Positions 9,229 through 19,728 of a stretch of 64,000 bases of DNA are shown piece by piece. The translations under genes and the position numbers were made by a program. Positions within the stretch are counted from its first letter, which is position 1. Every line of letters starts with the position of its first letter. This DNA is from Burkholderiales bacterium (GTDB lineage Bacteria > Pseudomonadota > Gammaproteobacteria > Burkholderiales > Burkholderiaceae_D). The DNA is taken from assembly GCA_016196925.1 (NCBI GenBank), contig JACPWS010000026.1, positions 1 through 64,000 on the forward strand. Reading direction: 5' to 3'. Below the pieces are notes generated by a model. It had not been told where the DNA came from and made no database searches. It worked only from the letters and a program-made list of their open reading frames with translations.

Positions 9229-10128
9229 CTAATGCGCGGCGGCATACCACATCCAACCGGCCAGCGCCGTCAACAACAGCGTGCCGCCGGCCAGCATTTT
9301 TTGCTCAATTCGCTTCCGGCCGGCCGCCAGCGTATCGCACGCGGCCGCCGCGACGTGGCGCAGCGTGACGCGTTGCACACCCTGACCGTAGCCGAGCAGC
9401 AGCGCCTTGTGCGCCAGCATATTGAGCAAGCGCGGGATGCCGCCGCTGGCGAGCCGCAACAAGTGCAGCGCCGCCGGGCTGAACAGCGTGCCGCCGCGAT
9501 ACCCGGCCACCTGCAGACGGTGCTGTATATAAATCTTGACCTCGGCCGCCGACAAAGGCTGCAATTGATAGTGAAAACCGATGCGCTGCCTCAGTTGCCG
9601 GATCTCGCTGCGCGCGAGTTTGCGGTCGAGTTCGGGCTGGCCGAACAAGACGATTTGCAACAGCTTGCGTTTCTCGGTTTCCAGATTGCTCAGCAGGCGC
9701 AAGGCTTCCAGCGTTTCCAGCGGCAGCGCCTGGGCTTCGTCTATGCAGAGCAAGACGCGCCTGTCCTGACGCGCCAGATTGAGCAGTTGCAGGTTGATGG
9801 CTTTCAGCAATTGATGCTGGTCGATGTCGCGCGCTTGCGGGCAGGCGAGTTCGTCGGCCAGCGCCAGCATCAGGCTGCGCGGCTCCAGCATGGGATTCGG
9901 GATATAGGCGGTGACGTAGTGACTGTCCAGCAGCGCCATGAATTTGCGGCATAACAGGGTTTTGCCGGTGCCGACTTCGCCGGTGATCTTGATAAAACCC
10001 TCGCCGTTGCCGGCGGCGATCAGCAGCGTATTCAGCGCCGCCTGATCGCTGGCAAACGAGAAAAAATAACTGGTATCGGGCGTGATGCTGAAAGGGATCT
10101 CACGCAAGCCGAAATGCGCCTTGTACAT
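9229..10128 (-). CDS. mshM: MSHA biogenesis ATPase MshM (ExeA-like AAA)
   Basis: MYKAHFGLREIPFSITPDTSYFF; Walker A GEVGTGKT; DEAQALP; C-terminal TM. Confidence 0.92.
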   Translation of the reverse strand: MYKAHFGLREIPFSITPDTSYFFSFASDQAALNTLLIAAGNGEGFIKITGEVGTGKTLLCRKFMALLDSHYVTAYIPNPMLEPRSLMLALADELACPQARDIDQHQLLKAINLQLLNLARQDRRVLLCIDEAQALPLETLEALRLLSNLETEKRKLLQIVLFGQPELDRKLARSEIRQLRQRIGFHYQLQPLSAAEVKIYIQHRLQVAGYRGGTLFSPAALHLLRLASGGIPRLLNMLAHKALLLGYGQGVQRVTLRHVAAAACDTLAAGRKRIEQKMLAGGTLLLTALAGWMWYAAAH

Positions 10129-10130
10129 TC

Positions 10131-11858
10131 CTATTGCTTTTCGAAGCGATTGCGCGGCGCCATATTCTCGATACGGCGCTGGCTCTCGGCCGCATCCTGC
10201 TCCCAGGCAGCGTCGCCTTGCACGATGGTCGGCTTGATCAAGATCACCAGCTCGCGTTTCTGCATGATCTGATTGGTGTTGCGGAACAGCGCGCCGACCA
10301 GCGGCAATTCGCCGGCGCCGGGGATTTGCGAGCGGTCGTTGGTGTTCGATTGCCGCATCAGGCCGCCGATGGCGACGATGCGCCCGTCCTGTCCGCGCAC
10401 CACGCTGTCGGTCTCGGAAACGATGCTGGAAGCGAGCGGCAGGCTGATCGAGCCGGCGCTGCCGGCGTTGACGGTCTTGTCTATGGTGCTGACATTGCTG
10501 ACCGAGGGATGCACGTGCAAGATGATATTGCCGCTCTCGTCTATCTGCGGCGTGACGTCGAGCGCGACGCCGGAAAAGAAAGGCTGCACTTCGACGCTGA
10601 CGGTGGGGCCGGTGTTGCCGTTGGTGCTCGTGGTGCCGGGCGTGGTGCTCAGTTTGGTCAGGAAAAACTCATCCTTGCCGACCTTTAACACCGCCTTCTG
10701 GTTATTCAGGGTGGCGATGCGCGGGCTGGACAAGACATGCACATTGCCTTGCGACTCCAGGAAAGACAGCAAGGCGGCGAAATTGCTGGTCTGGAAAGCC
10801 AGGCCGAACAGGGAGCCGGCGGCGGTGGCGGCCGCGCCGAGCGCGGTACCGGAAGTCGCGCTGATGCCGGTATCGCTGGCCGTCAGCGTGGTGGTGCTCA
10901 GGTTGGTGCCGGGCGAGACGAAACCGAGCGAGGCGCGGCTATTCGGCGCCGCGTTCAGCGATGCGAACGAGGCCCAGTTGATACCGGACTGGAATTTATC
11001 GTTCAATTCCACTTCCAGGATTTTCGCTTCCAGGATGACTTGCCGGTCCACCGCGAGCTGAGTCGCCTTCAGGTAAGCCGCCACGTTGCGCATTTCATCC
11101 GACATCGCGCGCACCACGACCACGCCGGACTGCGGACTGATCACCACTTGGCGGCCTTCCTTACCGGCGCCGGCCAGCAATTCCAGCGAGGTTTTCAGCT
11201 CGGACCAGAAATCGCTGTTGGAGGTGGTGCTGATCTTGCTGGAGTTGATCGCCAGCGTCGCACTGCCCGGCGCCGTCGCGCCGGGCTGGTTATTGAGTCC
11301 GGTCTGATTGAAGTTGCCGCCGGAAGGCAGCACCGCATCGGACACCGAGCCCGACGTGACGCGGATATCCGAAGTGCCCTTGCGGCTGGCGGCCAGGTAA
11401 TTGATCTGGAACACGCGCGTCTGCAAGCTGAGCGGCTTGATGTAAATCCGGCTGCCCTCGACCTTGTAATCGTAGCCGTACAATTCGCGTATCGCGTCGA
11501 GCGCCTCGAACAGGGTGACGTCTTTCAGATTGGCGGAAATATTGCCGCTCACATCGGGATGCACCAGCATGTTGTAGCGGGTGCCGGCGACGATGCCCAT
11601 GAAAAACTGGCCGGCCGGCGCATTGATGAAGTTCAGGTTGAAACGCTCTTCCATAGGTTTGCGGGCCGGCGGCAAATCGACGGCCAGCGCCGGCAACAGG
11701 GAAGCGGAAACCACCTCGGCCGCGGCCGGTTTCACCTTGGGCGCGGCGGCCTTGCCCATCTCGCTCTTGATCAGTTCATAGGTTTCCTGCCTGGAGGGCG
11801 GCATGGCGCAGGCGGCCAGCATGGCGCTCATCGCGATAGAGGATAATATTTTCTTCAT
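10131..11858 (-). CDS. mshL: MSHA pilus secretin MshL
   Basis: Lipobox MLAACAMPPSRQE; secretin domain 'VEVQPFFSGVALDVTPQIDESGNIILHVHPSVS...IAIGGLMRQSNTNDRSQIPGAGELPLVGALFRN'. Confidence 0.93.
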   Translation of the reverse strand: MKKILSSIAMSAMLAACAMPPSRQETYELIKSEMGKAAAPKVKPAAAEVVSASLLPALAVDLPPARKPMEERFNLNFINAPAGQFFMGIVAGTRYNMLVHPDVSGNISANLKDVTLFEALDAIRELYGYDYKVEGSRIYIKPLSLQTRVFQINYLAASRKGTSDIRVTSGSVSDAVLPSGGNFNQTGLNNQPGATAPGSATLAINSSKISTTSNSDFWSELKTSLELLAGAGKEGRQVVISPQSGVVVVRAMSDEMRNVAAYLKATQLAVDRQVILEAKILEVELNDKFQSGINWASFASLNAAPNSRASLGFVSPGTNLSTTTLTASDTGISATSGTALGAAATAAGSLFGLAFQTSNFAALLSFLESQGNVHVLSSPRIATLNNQKAVLKVGKDEFFLTKLSTTPGTTSTNGNTGPTVSVEVQPFFSGVALDVTPQIDESGNIILHVHPSVSNVSTIDKTVNAGSAGSISLPLASSIVSETDSVVRGQDGRIVAIGGLMRQSNTNDRSQIPGAGELPLVGALFRNTNQIMQKRELVILIKPTIVQGDAAWEQDAAESQRRIENMAPRNRFEKQ

Positions 11859-11871
11859 ACTGTTCTTGCCT

Positions 11872-12270
11872 TTATGGGCGCGTCGCCCCGGTTTTCGAGC
11901 TGCCGGGAGTGCGGCCCTTCAACGGACTGGATTTCTTTTCAAAATCGGGAAAGAGCTTCAGCGTCTGTCGCTCTCTGCCCTTGCTTAACACCACTTCGGT
12001 CTCGCTGATGCGTACCAGCGTCTGGTCGCCGTATTTGCCTTGCAACGCTACTGCCTGCCCGCTGATGATGGCGACGCGCCGGTCCGGCGCGATCAGCACC
12101 GATTGCAATACCGGCCCGGCCGGCGCGGCCGCGCGCTCCGTCGCCGTCAGCGCCGGCGGCGGGCGGGTCGGGTCGGGCAAGTCTTGCGCCTGCGCCGCAG
12201 CGCCGAGCAGCAAGCCCAGCCCGGCAATGAGTGGCGCCAGACGTGCCGGATCGATCATAGGTCTAGCCAT
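11872..12270 (-). CDS. mshK: MSHA biogenesis protein MshK
   Basis: Small periplasmic PilP-like protein 'LPDPTRPPP...LQSVLIAPDRRVAIISGQAV' between mshJ and mshL. Confidence 0.75.
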   Translation of the reverse strand: MARPMIDPARLAPLIAGLGLLLGAAAQAQDLPDPTRPPPALTATERAAAPAGPVLQSVLIAPDRRVAIISGQAVALQGKYGDQTLVRISETEVVLSKGRERQTLKLFPDFEKKSSPLKGRTPGSSKTGATRP

Positions 12271-12938
12271 TTTTTATCCAGGCTTATGGTAAACAGATTC
12301 AGCGTCAGGCTGGCCTTGGGGTACTCGTCCACCGTCATCCTGGCCTTGCTCCAATACACTTGTTCAGGCAGTTTTTCGAGTTCGCGCATATAGTTCAGCA
12401 TGTCCGGGTAACGGCCTTGCACGACGATTTCCATTTCATGTTTATAGATCGCCCCGCCGGCCGCCGGGATCCCGCCGGCCACCGCGATTTTAGCGGACGC
12501 ACCGTCGGCGTCCAAAATATTAACGACAGGCAGGCTCTTCATGGACAGCAGTTGCAAATGCTGATTGCGTTTCAAAATGCCTTCCAACAAGGACGCCATT
12601 TTTTCGGGGAGCACCAGATTTTTTTGCACGGCGAGCAAGCTGCGGTCGATTTGCGCCAGTTGCTGACGGGCGCCGGCCAGGCGGCGCTTGTTTTCCGCAT
12701 CGGGATCGGCATGCCGCAGCGCCGCGCGCTGGCCGATTTCCAGCTGCAAGGCGGCTAACTGCGCCTGGCTCTGTTTGATGCGGTCGGACAAGATTTTTTG
12801 TCTGGCAAACTGCGGCTCTATGACCAGGCTGTTCACCAGAAAAATAATCACAAACGCCGTCAGCACAAACAGGATGCCGCGTTCACGCAGGCTCAGGGCA
12901 TCGATCCTGCCCGCCACTTGTTCCCATTGCTGCTTCAT
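12255..12938 (-). CDS. mshJ: MSHA biogenesis protein MshJ (PilO-like)
   Basis: MKQQWEQVAGRIDALSLRERGILFVLTAFVIIFLVNSLVIEP; position in cluster. Confidence 0.82.
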   Translation of the reverse strand: MKQQWEQVAGRIDALSLRERGILFVLTAFVIIFLVNSLVIEPQFARQKILSDRIKQSQAQLAALQLEIGQRAALRHADPDAENKRRLAGARQQLAQIDRSLLAVQKNLVLPEKMASLLEGILKRNQHLQLLSMKSLPVVNILDADGASAKIAVAGGIPAAGGAIYKHEMEIVVQGRYPDMLNYMRELEKLPEQVYWSKARMTVDEYPKASLTLNLFTISLDKKWLDL

Positions 12939-13606
12939 TTATCCTTCCCTCCGGCCGCGCCGGCCGGCATGCCGGAAGAGCTCAGATTAAATTCGAGATA
13001 GGGCGGCGACAGGCCTGGCCTGGCGGCGCCTGGCTTGCCCTGCTCTGCGCTGTCGGGCGCCGGCGCTTGCATTTGTAGCATAGAAAAACTCTTGCCCTGC
13101 ATGACAGGTTCGCGTTTCAGCCGGCTGACATACAACGGCAGCAATTCCGGCTTCAGCGTGCGCCCCTGCAAGGCGATTTCATTGCCGGCGCCGCCGATGC
13201 TGAAACCGGTCAGCCATAAATTTTGCGGAATCTGGCGCGCAAACGCGACCAGATAGGCGGAATACCCTTCGGTGTTGCCGAAATCGCTGCTCTGCAAAAT
13301 GGCGCCTATCTGCAGGCGCGACTTCACATCGGCTTCGGTCTTGGCCAGTTCTTCTTCCAGCGCCTTATTCCTGGGCGGCGCCAGCGCTTCCGCCCGCAGT
13401 CTGGCGGCCTGGGTCACGGCCGCGTGCAACTGGGCGACGACGGTCCGCTCGTCCTTGCTCAAACCGGCCGACTGCAAGCTCGCATAAGTCGCCACCAGGC
13501 CGGAACCGAGCAAGACCAGGGCGGCCGCCTGCAACAAGGTCGCGGCTGAAAATATTTTTTTCTGCTTCAGGAAAACCGGATTGAAGAGATTGATCTGTTG
13601 ACTCAT
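12935..13606 (-). CDS. PilN-like MSHA biogenesis protein (MshI2)
   Basis: MSQQINLFNPVFLKQKKIFSAATLLQAAALVLLGSGLVATY; overlaps mshI/mshJ ends. Confidence 0.8.
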   Translation of the reverse strand: MSQQINLFNPVFLKQKKIFSAATLLQAAALVLLGSGLVATYASLQSAGLSKDERTVVAQLHAAVTQAARLRAEALAPPRNKALEEELAKTEADVKSRLQIGAILQSSDFGNTEGYSAYLVAFARQIPQNLWLTGFSIGGAGNEIALQGRTLKPELLPLYVSRLKREPVMQGKSFSMLQMQAPAPDSAEQGKPGAARPGLSPPYLEFNLSSSGMPAGAAGGKDK

Positions 13607-14553
13607 AAAACGGTTTCTTCCTGCCTCAGCGCGGCGCCTATCGTCATGAAAGCCGCCCGCTGCATGCCGGCATCGAGCAGGGCCGGCGTTTTGGAGAGGT
13701 CGAGCACGCTCTCGAGTTTCAGTATTTCCACCGGCAGGTACAGATTGGACGCCAGATACGCTTGCAGCTCGGCGGCGACCGCCCCCAGCGGCGCCAGCAC
13801 CAGTCTTGCCGTGGCGATGAAATTATACAAACGGTCAAAATGGTCGAGCGAGCGTTGCAACTCCAGCGTGATGCGTTCGAACGCGGCAATTTTTTTGTCG
13901 ACATCCTCGCTCAGCAATTGCGGCAGGCGCACATCGAGCCGGCGCGACAGATACAGTTCTCCGCCGTAGCTGACGGTCAGCAAGCCGCCGTATTCGTCGA
14001 AAGACAACAGCGCCAGCCCGCGCCCTTCGGTCTCGAGCAAGGCCGAGATATTGCGTTGCGCCATGTCGGGAATATCGATGATGGCCAGCGGCAGCTGCGC
14101 ATCGAAAAACAGGGACTGACGCTCGGCGATCAGCTGGTTGCGCGCCGCCACCGCATACAGCGAGTGACCGCGCCCGCCGGCGTTTTTATCGCCGGGCACA
14201 TCGAGCACGTCGATGGTGGCGTCGTCGATGTGATAGTCGAGCATGTCCTTCAAGCGCCAGCGCATCGCGGTTTTCAATTCATCCTGGGGCACGTTCAGCG
14301 CATCCACAGAAAACAGCTGATACTCGCCCGGCAATAGCATCAGGCTGCAGCGATAATCTTTGCCGGCGACATCCTTGCCTATCTTTTCCAACTGCTCCGG
14401 CAAGGGTTTATCCGATTTGGGATAGAAATTGAAAAATTTCAACTCCGGCATGGCAGACGGCGGACGGCGCACCGATGCCGCATAAACACCCTCGCTGGCC
14501 AGGTTGACCGCCATCAAACGCGTTGTCTTCCGTTTTTTTGAAAAAAATCGCAT
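13603..14553 (-). CDS. mshI: PilM-like MSHA biogenesis protein MshI
   Basis: Actin-like PilM-type fold pattern; upstream of the PilN-like gene in the msh cluster. Confidence 0.8.
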   Translation of the reverse strand: MRFFSKKRKTTRLMAVNLASEGVYAASVRRPPSAMPELKFFNFYPKSDKPLPEQLEKIGKDVAGKDYRCSLMLLPGEYQLFSVDALNVPQDELKTAMRWRLKDMLDYHIDDATIDVLDVPGDKNAGGRGHSLYAVAARNQLIAERQSLFFDAQLPLAIIDIPDMAQRNISALLETEGRGLALLSFDEYGGLLTVSYGGELYLSRRLDVRLPQLLSEDVDKKIAAFERITLELQRSLDHFDRLYNFIATARLVLAPLGAVAAELQAYLASNLYLPVEILKLESVLDLSKTPALLDAGMQRAAFMTIGAALRQEETVL

Positions 14554-14678
14554 GCAAAGAGCCTAAATAAATGTCCCGCCTGACACTAAGTTAATCGTCC
14601 GGCACTGTCAATCAACGAGAGACAAAGTGTTGCCGGATAGATGCATTTCACGTCCAGAACTATCGGTTTTGTGCGCCG

Positions 14679-17600
14679 CTAATGCAACTCGCGCAAATAA
14701 ATGAATTCGTTGGCGTTTTTATAGACGCCGAAGGTCGCGCGCGCGGCCGGATTTTTCGCGCCGCTGCCGCTCCAGTTAAATTGCAGCCACGGCAGGCCGG
14801 CGCCGAGCGCGGCCGGCCCGGCGCCGCCAAGCGCCGCGCACTGGTTGCCGGCGGCCTCATCCAGGTTGAGCGTCACATCGGTCCAGCCGTTATTGTTTCT
14901 GCCGGGCGCGCTCAACTGCAACTTTTGCGCAGGGGCGCTACCCGCCACGCTCAGCATGGTTACGCAGGCCGCCAGATTATTCGGCTTGGCCGCCGTCCCG
15001 GCTGGAAAGGCCAGCGAGAAATTACCGGCGGCGAAGTTAGTGCAGCTATCCAAAGTATTGATTTGCCAGCCACCGCCGCTCCAGTATTCCAGCCGCAGCG
15101 GCAAGGGCAAGGCCAGCAATTCGCTGCCATGCGCCATGCCCAGCTTGACGCGGCCGTAGCGCAGCTTGCTGCCGGCGATTTGTTTCGCCGGGCAATTCCC
15201 GGGAGTGCCCGGCATATCTGCAGTACATGCGGTATTGCTGGCATCCATGTCCCTATCCGCCAGCACGACCTGCCCGCCTTCATCAGTGACGCCGAGCCCG
15301 AATGCCAGCGCATCGTAAGGCCCGTCTGCCACCGCCAGCCGCTTGAACTGATTGGCGGAAAACGTATAGACGCCATTACCCCAGCTGCCGCTCCAGTTCA
15401 GGCGACTGATGTCGAGCGGCACGCCGCTGTTATTGTTTTCCATCTGCGGCGTCACCGCGCCCCTGGCGAAGCCAGCGCTGTAATTGAGGGTCTTGCCATT
15501 GCTCGCATTGCGCGCTTCTATGCTGGCGCGCAGATTAAAAGTCTGGTCCATGTAGATGAAGCCGCCCGCAGTACAGTATCCATCGAAAGTCGCCGGCGTA
15601 AGCACAGAAAAATGATCGGGGATGAAGCGCCCGAAATACGCGCTGCTGGCCGTGTTGCCGAAGCGGCAGCCGTACTTGCCGTCGGCGTCGGGGCTATTCG
15701 ATGCGCCATTAGTCGGGTCACTTAGGCAATCGCCGTTGACGGCGTCGCCGGAATAGGTCGTGAAGCTGTCGTCATACACACCCTGCGGCAGGAAACGGAA
15801 ATAACCGACTTCGCTGTAGGTAAACGCGCTGCCAATGGCGCCGCTCCCGCTGGCGCCGGCTGCCGTGGTGAAGGCGCCACTTATGCTGCCCATGCTGCCG
15901 CCGGCCGGCAGGCTGGACCATTGCAGCAAGGCGGAATTAATTTTCGGCTTGTCGTCGTAACCGGCGGTGCCGGTGCCGGCCGCCAGAGCAAAGGCGGCGC
16001 CGGCCTTGATGAGCGGCGTATTGGTCGCGCTGGCGCCGCTGCTGTCGGCCGTGGCCGTGGTCGACGTCAGCGATGTGATGGCCACCGGCCGCACCGTAAA
16101 ATCGTCGGAAGAACAGCCAACCACGACCGGGTTCAGGGTGCTGTCCTTCACGCGACAGCGCAGCTTGCGGTAAGCCCTGGGCAGGTTGACCGCGCTGGCC
16201 AGCGTCTTGCGTCCTTTGTCGGTCGTCAGAAAGCTCAGCGACTGGCTCGCCACCGGCGCGCTATAGGCGCTGCAAGCCGGCGCCGGGGTGGCGCTGTCGT
16301 CGAATAATTCTACCGTCACGTTGCCGTTATAGGCGGTCGCCACGGCGCCGCTCGATTGCAGGGCGAGTACGTCGAATTTGAAATCGGTACCGGCCAGCTT
16401 GGTATACAAGGGATTGCGTGCAGCCGGCGTGCCGACCAGGTTGTTATAGCTTTTACCGGTTTCCATGCATTCGAAATTGCCGGCGCAGGCGGTGTTGCTG
16501 ACCACCATGCTGCAACTGGCGCTATTCGTCGCCGTATTCCAGCACTTCACGCCGTTCACAGGCGGCATGCCGCTGATATTGGCGGCGCCCAGGGTATAGG
16601 TCGCCCCGCCGCTCCCCTGCATGAGTACCGTCGCGCTGCCGCCGCCTGCGCCCACGGAAAACGTGGCGGGGTTGAAGCTGACCGCCGGCGTCAGCGGACT
16701 CGCCGTCAGCTTACCGGTGATGGTGCCGGTATTGATGATATCCGATGCATTACAGGGTACGCCGCTGGTGCGACAGGCCAGCACCGTCAGGTTTTCCGGG
16801 CACAGGGTCGCGCTGCCGTCATGCCGGATTTCTAGATGGTCGGGCGCCACCATCATGCCGAGCACGAAATCGTAGCTGAAGCTATAAGTACCGCTGGCGC
16901 TGAAGTCGAAGGCGACTCCGATGCCGGTATCTTGCGCCGTGCCGACGATGGTATTGCTGAGCGCGGCGCTTTGCTCTATCGAGCAATTCACGCCGCCATT
17001 GCTAAAAAATGCATTTGCGCCTGCCGCACAATAGCTCGAGAAAGACTTACCGCTGACTTCCCGAAACGCAGCATAACGATCGGCGTTGGCGGGAAGCGCC
17101 GTGCCGGAAGGACAGCCAGAACCGGAAGCCAGCGTATACGTGCCGATCACCAGCTTGCCGTTGCCGTCGGTATATTTGACGCCGCAAGCGCCGAGGTTAT
17201 TCAGCAGAGGATCGATTACATGGTAATAGCGCACCGGATTGCCGGCGCTGACCGGATAGCCGCTGGGGATAGTAATGCTGACCTGGGCCGTCAGATAATC
17301 CTGCGGCGTGGTGTATTTCCAGACGATGGAAATTTGCGGCCCGCCTGTGACACCCAGATTATTCGTGGCGACTTGCTGCACGCCGTTGGCAGACGGATTG
17401 CCGGGGCTGACGGCGCTGATCGTATGCGTGCCGAACATGCCGGCATCGGGACTGAAATTCGGGGTGGCCCCGCCTCCGCCCATACCCTGGTAACCGGGTC
17501 CATAAACCCGCCCATTCGTGCGTAAAAACACACCATTCTTCAATTGCAATTGCGGTGGCACTTTATTCGAACGGTTCAGTTGCCCGCTGCCATCCAGGCC

Positions 17601-17834
17601 CTTCACCTGCAGATGGGTACTGTCTTCGACATAGAAATGCAAGCCGTTGCTGGCGTTGGTTCCGCCGCCGCTGTTAAATTCCACCACCGTCGCCCGGCCG
17701 GGCTGTAGCCAGCCCAGCAGCATCAGCAACAACAGACTCCAGCCGAAACGGGCTGCGGTGCGCCTGCCTTTGCAATGGTCGTAGCTTAGTTCTGCTCTGC
17801 TCATGCGCTTATCCCTGAGAAATTCGTTCAGCAT
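14679..17834 (-). CDS. mshQ: MshQ-like large surface protein (DUF6701-type)
   Basis: 1051 aa with signal/TM; Cys-rich repeats; directly downstream of mshP; 'MRLEYWSGGGWQINTLDSCTNFA'-type C-terminus. Confidence 0.8.
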   Translation of the reverse strand: MLNEFLRDKRMSRAELSYDHCKGRRTAARFGWSLLLLMLLGWLQPGRATVVEFNSGGGTNASNGLHFYVEDSTHLQVKGLDGSGQLNRSNKVPPQLQLKNGVFLRTNGRVYGPGYQGMGGGGATPNFSPDAGMFGTHTISAVSPGNPSANGVQQVATNNLGVTGGPQISIVWKYTTPQDYLTAQVSITIPSGYPVSAGNPVRYYHVIDPLLNNLGACGVKYTDGNGKLVIGTYTLASGSGCPSGTALPANADRYAAFREVSGKSFSSYCAAGANAFFSNGGVNCSIEQSAALSNTIVGTAQDTGIGVAFDFSASGTYSFSYDFVLGMMVAPDHLEIRHDGSATLCPENLTVLACRTSGVPCNASDIINTGTITGKLTASPLTPAVSFNPATFSVGAGGGSATVLMQGSGGATYTLGAANISGMPPVNGVKCWNTATNSASCSMVVSNTACAGNFECMETGKSYNNLVGTPAARNPLYTKLAGTDFKFDVLALQSSGAVATAYNGNVTVELFDDSATPAPACSAYSAPVASQSLSFLTTDKGRKTLASAVNLPRAYRKLRCRVKDSTLNPVVVGCSSDDFTVRPVAITSLTSTTATADSSGASATNTPLIKAGAAFALAAGTGTAGYDDKPKINSALLQWSSLPAGGSMGSISGAFTTAAGASGSGAIGSAFTYSEVGYFRFLPQGVYDDSFTTYSGDAVNGDCLSDPTNGASNSPDADGKYGCRFGNTASSAYFGRFIPDHFSVLTPATFDGYCTAGGFIYMDQTFNLRASIEARNASNGKTLNYSAGFARGAVTPQMENNNSGVPLDISRLNWSGSWGNGVYTFSANQFKRLAVADGPYDALAFGLGVTDEGGQVVLADRDMDASNTACTADMPGTPGNCPAKQIAGSKLRYGRVKLGMAHGSELLALPLPLRLEYWSGGGWQINTLDSCTNFAAGNFSLAFPAGTAAKPNNLAACVTMLSVAGSAPAQKLQLSAPGRNNNGWTDVTLNLDEAAGNQCAALGGAGPAALGAGLPWLQFNWSGSGAKNPAARATFGVYKNANEFIYLRELH

Positions 17835-18340
17835 GCAGCGCCGTTGGGCGCGGTGCGGCAGGTATTGATACTGGCCTGCATGCTGCGCTCTATGTAATTG
17901 CTGGCCGGCGCCGTGCCGACACTGGCGCTGGAGGTCAGCTGGTACACGGTCACGCTATTGCCGCCCTCTTTAAAGCTGGTGCTGCTGCAACTTACCGTGA
18001 CGGTGAATTTGCTTAAGGTGCCGCCCAGGGCCGGCAAAGTGCTGGGCGCGCCGGGGCAGACGTATTGCTTGGTGAACGGCGCCAGCGTTGGATTGATGTT
18101 TTCCGGATTCATGACCTGGTAGGCGCCCCATTCTATGCCGGCGCGCGCCGCCTGGTACGCCAGACTGCCCTGCATATCCTGGGTGGACGTGGTGTGCTGC
18201 ATGGTCGACATCGACAGCATGAACGCACCGAGCGCCGACAAAATCACCAGCAAAAAAATCGCCGCCACGATAGAAAAGCCGCGTTGCAAGAGAGGCGCGC
18301 CGGGCGCCGGCTTCAGGCGTTCAGGGTACATTGCTGACAT
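17828..18340 (-). CDS. mshP: MSHA biogenesis protein MshP
   Basis: LLQRGFSIVAAIFLLVILSALGAFMLSMSTMQH prepilin-like N-terminus; between mshO and mshQ. Confidence 0.82.
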   Translation of the reverse strand: MSAMYPERLKPAPGAPLLQRGFSIVAAIFLLVILSALGAFMLSMSTMQHTTSTQDMQGSLAYQAARAGIEWGAYQVMNPENINPTLAPFTKQYVCPGAPSTLPALGGTLSKFTVTVSCSSTSFKEGGNSVTVYQLTSSASVGTAPASNYIERSMQASINTCRTAPNGAAC

Positions 18341-19166
18341 GGACTTCGTGATAAAGATTGACCGTCTCGTTATCGTTGCGGATGGCCAGGCGCAGCGACA
18401 CCAGTCCGCTGCGCGCCGTCACGCCGCCGGCGTAACTGAAGCTGCAGGCGCTGAGATTCTGCGCCAGGATAGGCGTATTGGCCGGTATCGCCGGACAGGC
18501 GGCCGGCTCGGCGGCATTGATGCCGTAGCCGGACAGGCGGTACAGCGTGCCGCCGCCATTGCCGGCGGCGTCAACGCCTATGCCGCTGCAGACATAAAAC
18601 ACCGCTTGCTCGCTGCCGGAAATCAGATGGAAGCGGTTGCCGGGCGAGGCGAACGGGAATTGTTTGGGCGGATTCAGATTGATGGCCGAGCTGGTCGAGC
18701 CCGCGCCTACCGTTCCCATATTGTCGCGCCGGTAAGCGTCGGCGCCAGCGATGCCGAGGTTATAGATCACCAGCAAATCGCCGGCCGCCGGAGCGGCGCT
18801 CAGCAGGCCGGGCACGTCCAGCGTAGCGATCGCGCTGGCGGTATCGAATACATTGCCGGCCACGGTGTCGCCGACGTCGGCGCGGTAACGGCCGCCGCTG
18901 CTGGTCGGCAAAAATTCCAGGCAATGCTCGTCGCCCGCCACCGTCCGCACGCTGTTCGGCAAGGCCAGGTGCAGGTCGCGCGAGATGCGGCGCAGCGCGG
19001 TATCGGCGCTATCGCTGAGCGCTGTGCGGCGCGCCAGATCGAAATAACCCTGCACCGGCGTGCGCAAGAACACGGCGACGCCGGCCGCCAGGATCGCCGT
19101 GATCGTCATCACCATGATCGCTTCTATCAGCGTGAAGCCGGCTTGATATTCGTTGCGCTTATTCAT
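18321..19166 (-). CDS. mshO: Prepilin MshO
   Basis: QAGFTLIEAIMVMTITAILAAGVAVF prepilin signal. Confidence 0.82.
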   Translation of the reverse strand: MNKRNEYQAGFTLIEAIMVMTITAILAAGVAVFLRTPVQGYFDLARRTALSDSADTALRRISRDLHLALPNSVRTVAGDEHCLEFLPTSSGGRYRADVGDTVAGNVFDTASAIATLDVPGLLSAAPAAGDLLVIYNLGIAGADAYRRDNMGTVGAGSTSSAINLNPPKQFPFASPGNRFHLISGSEQAVFYVCSGIGVDAAGNGGGTLYRLSGYGINAAEPAACPAIPANTPILAQNLSACSFSYAGGVTARSGLVSLRLAIRNDNETVNLYHEVHVSNVP

Positions 19167-19167
19167 C

Positions 19168-19728
19168 TCAGGGTACCGCCCGCGGCGCGTAGCGGAAGCG
19201 GTAGCCGCTCAGCGTGATGTCGGTCGCAGTTCCTGCGACGACGTGCACATCGATGCGCAAGGCGTCCGCCGCCGCCAGCCCGAAACTCGCGCCGTCCTCG
19301 ACGATATTGACGCTGGCCGTATAGCTTTCCAGGCCGGCGATCGCCGTATCCTGTAGATCGCGGATTCCGCTCATGCTGAAACCATGGTAATCGCCTACAT
19401 TGTCGAAACGCGGCTCGGCAGAGCGGGTTTCCCCCGCCGTTCGCCCCAGGCCCTGCACGGTGGCGCAATCGGCCGTCGATAATGCATTGCGCGCATTGAC
19501 GTCGTCCGGGTCGCAAAACGTCAGCGACTGCAATTCGATTTCTTCCAGCAGCGATTCGGCGACCGCCACCGCCTGTTTGCGCTGCATGGGATCGGCGCTG
19601 GCCCTGCTCGTCACATTCATCACGGATAAGATGCCCGCCACGGCGATGCTGACGATCACGATGAACATGATCAGCTCGACCAGCGAAATCCCGGCCTGCG
19701 TCTTGGGATGGCGGGCCTCAGTGTACAT
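19168..19728 (-). CDS. mshD: Prepilin MshD
   Basis: QAGISLVELIMFIVIVSIAVAGILSVMN prepilin signal; position. Confidence 0.82.
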   Translation of the reverse strand: MYTEARHPKTQAGISLVELIMFIVIVSIAVAGILSVMNVTSRASADPMQRKQAVAVAESLLEEIELQSLTFCDPDDVNARNALSTADCATVQGLGRTAGETRSAEPRFDNVGDYHGFSMSGIRDLQDTAIAGLESYTASVNIVEDGASFGLAAADALRIDVHVVAGTATDITLSGYRFRYAPRAVP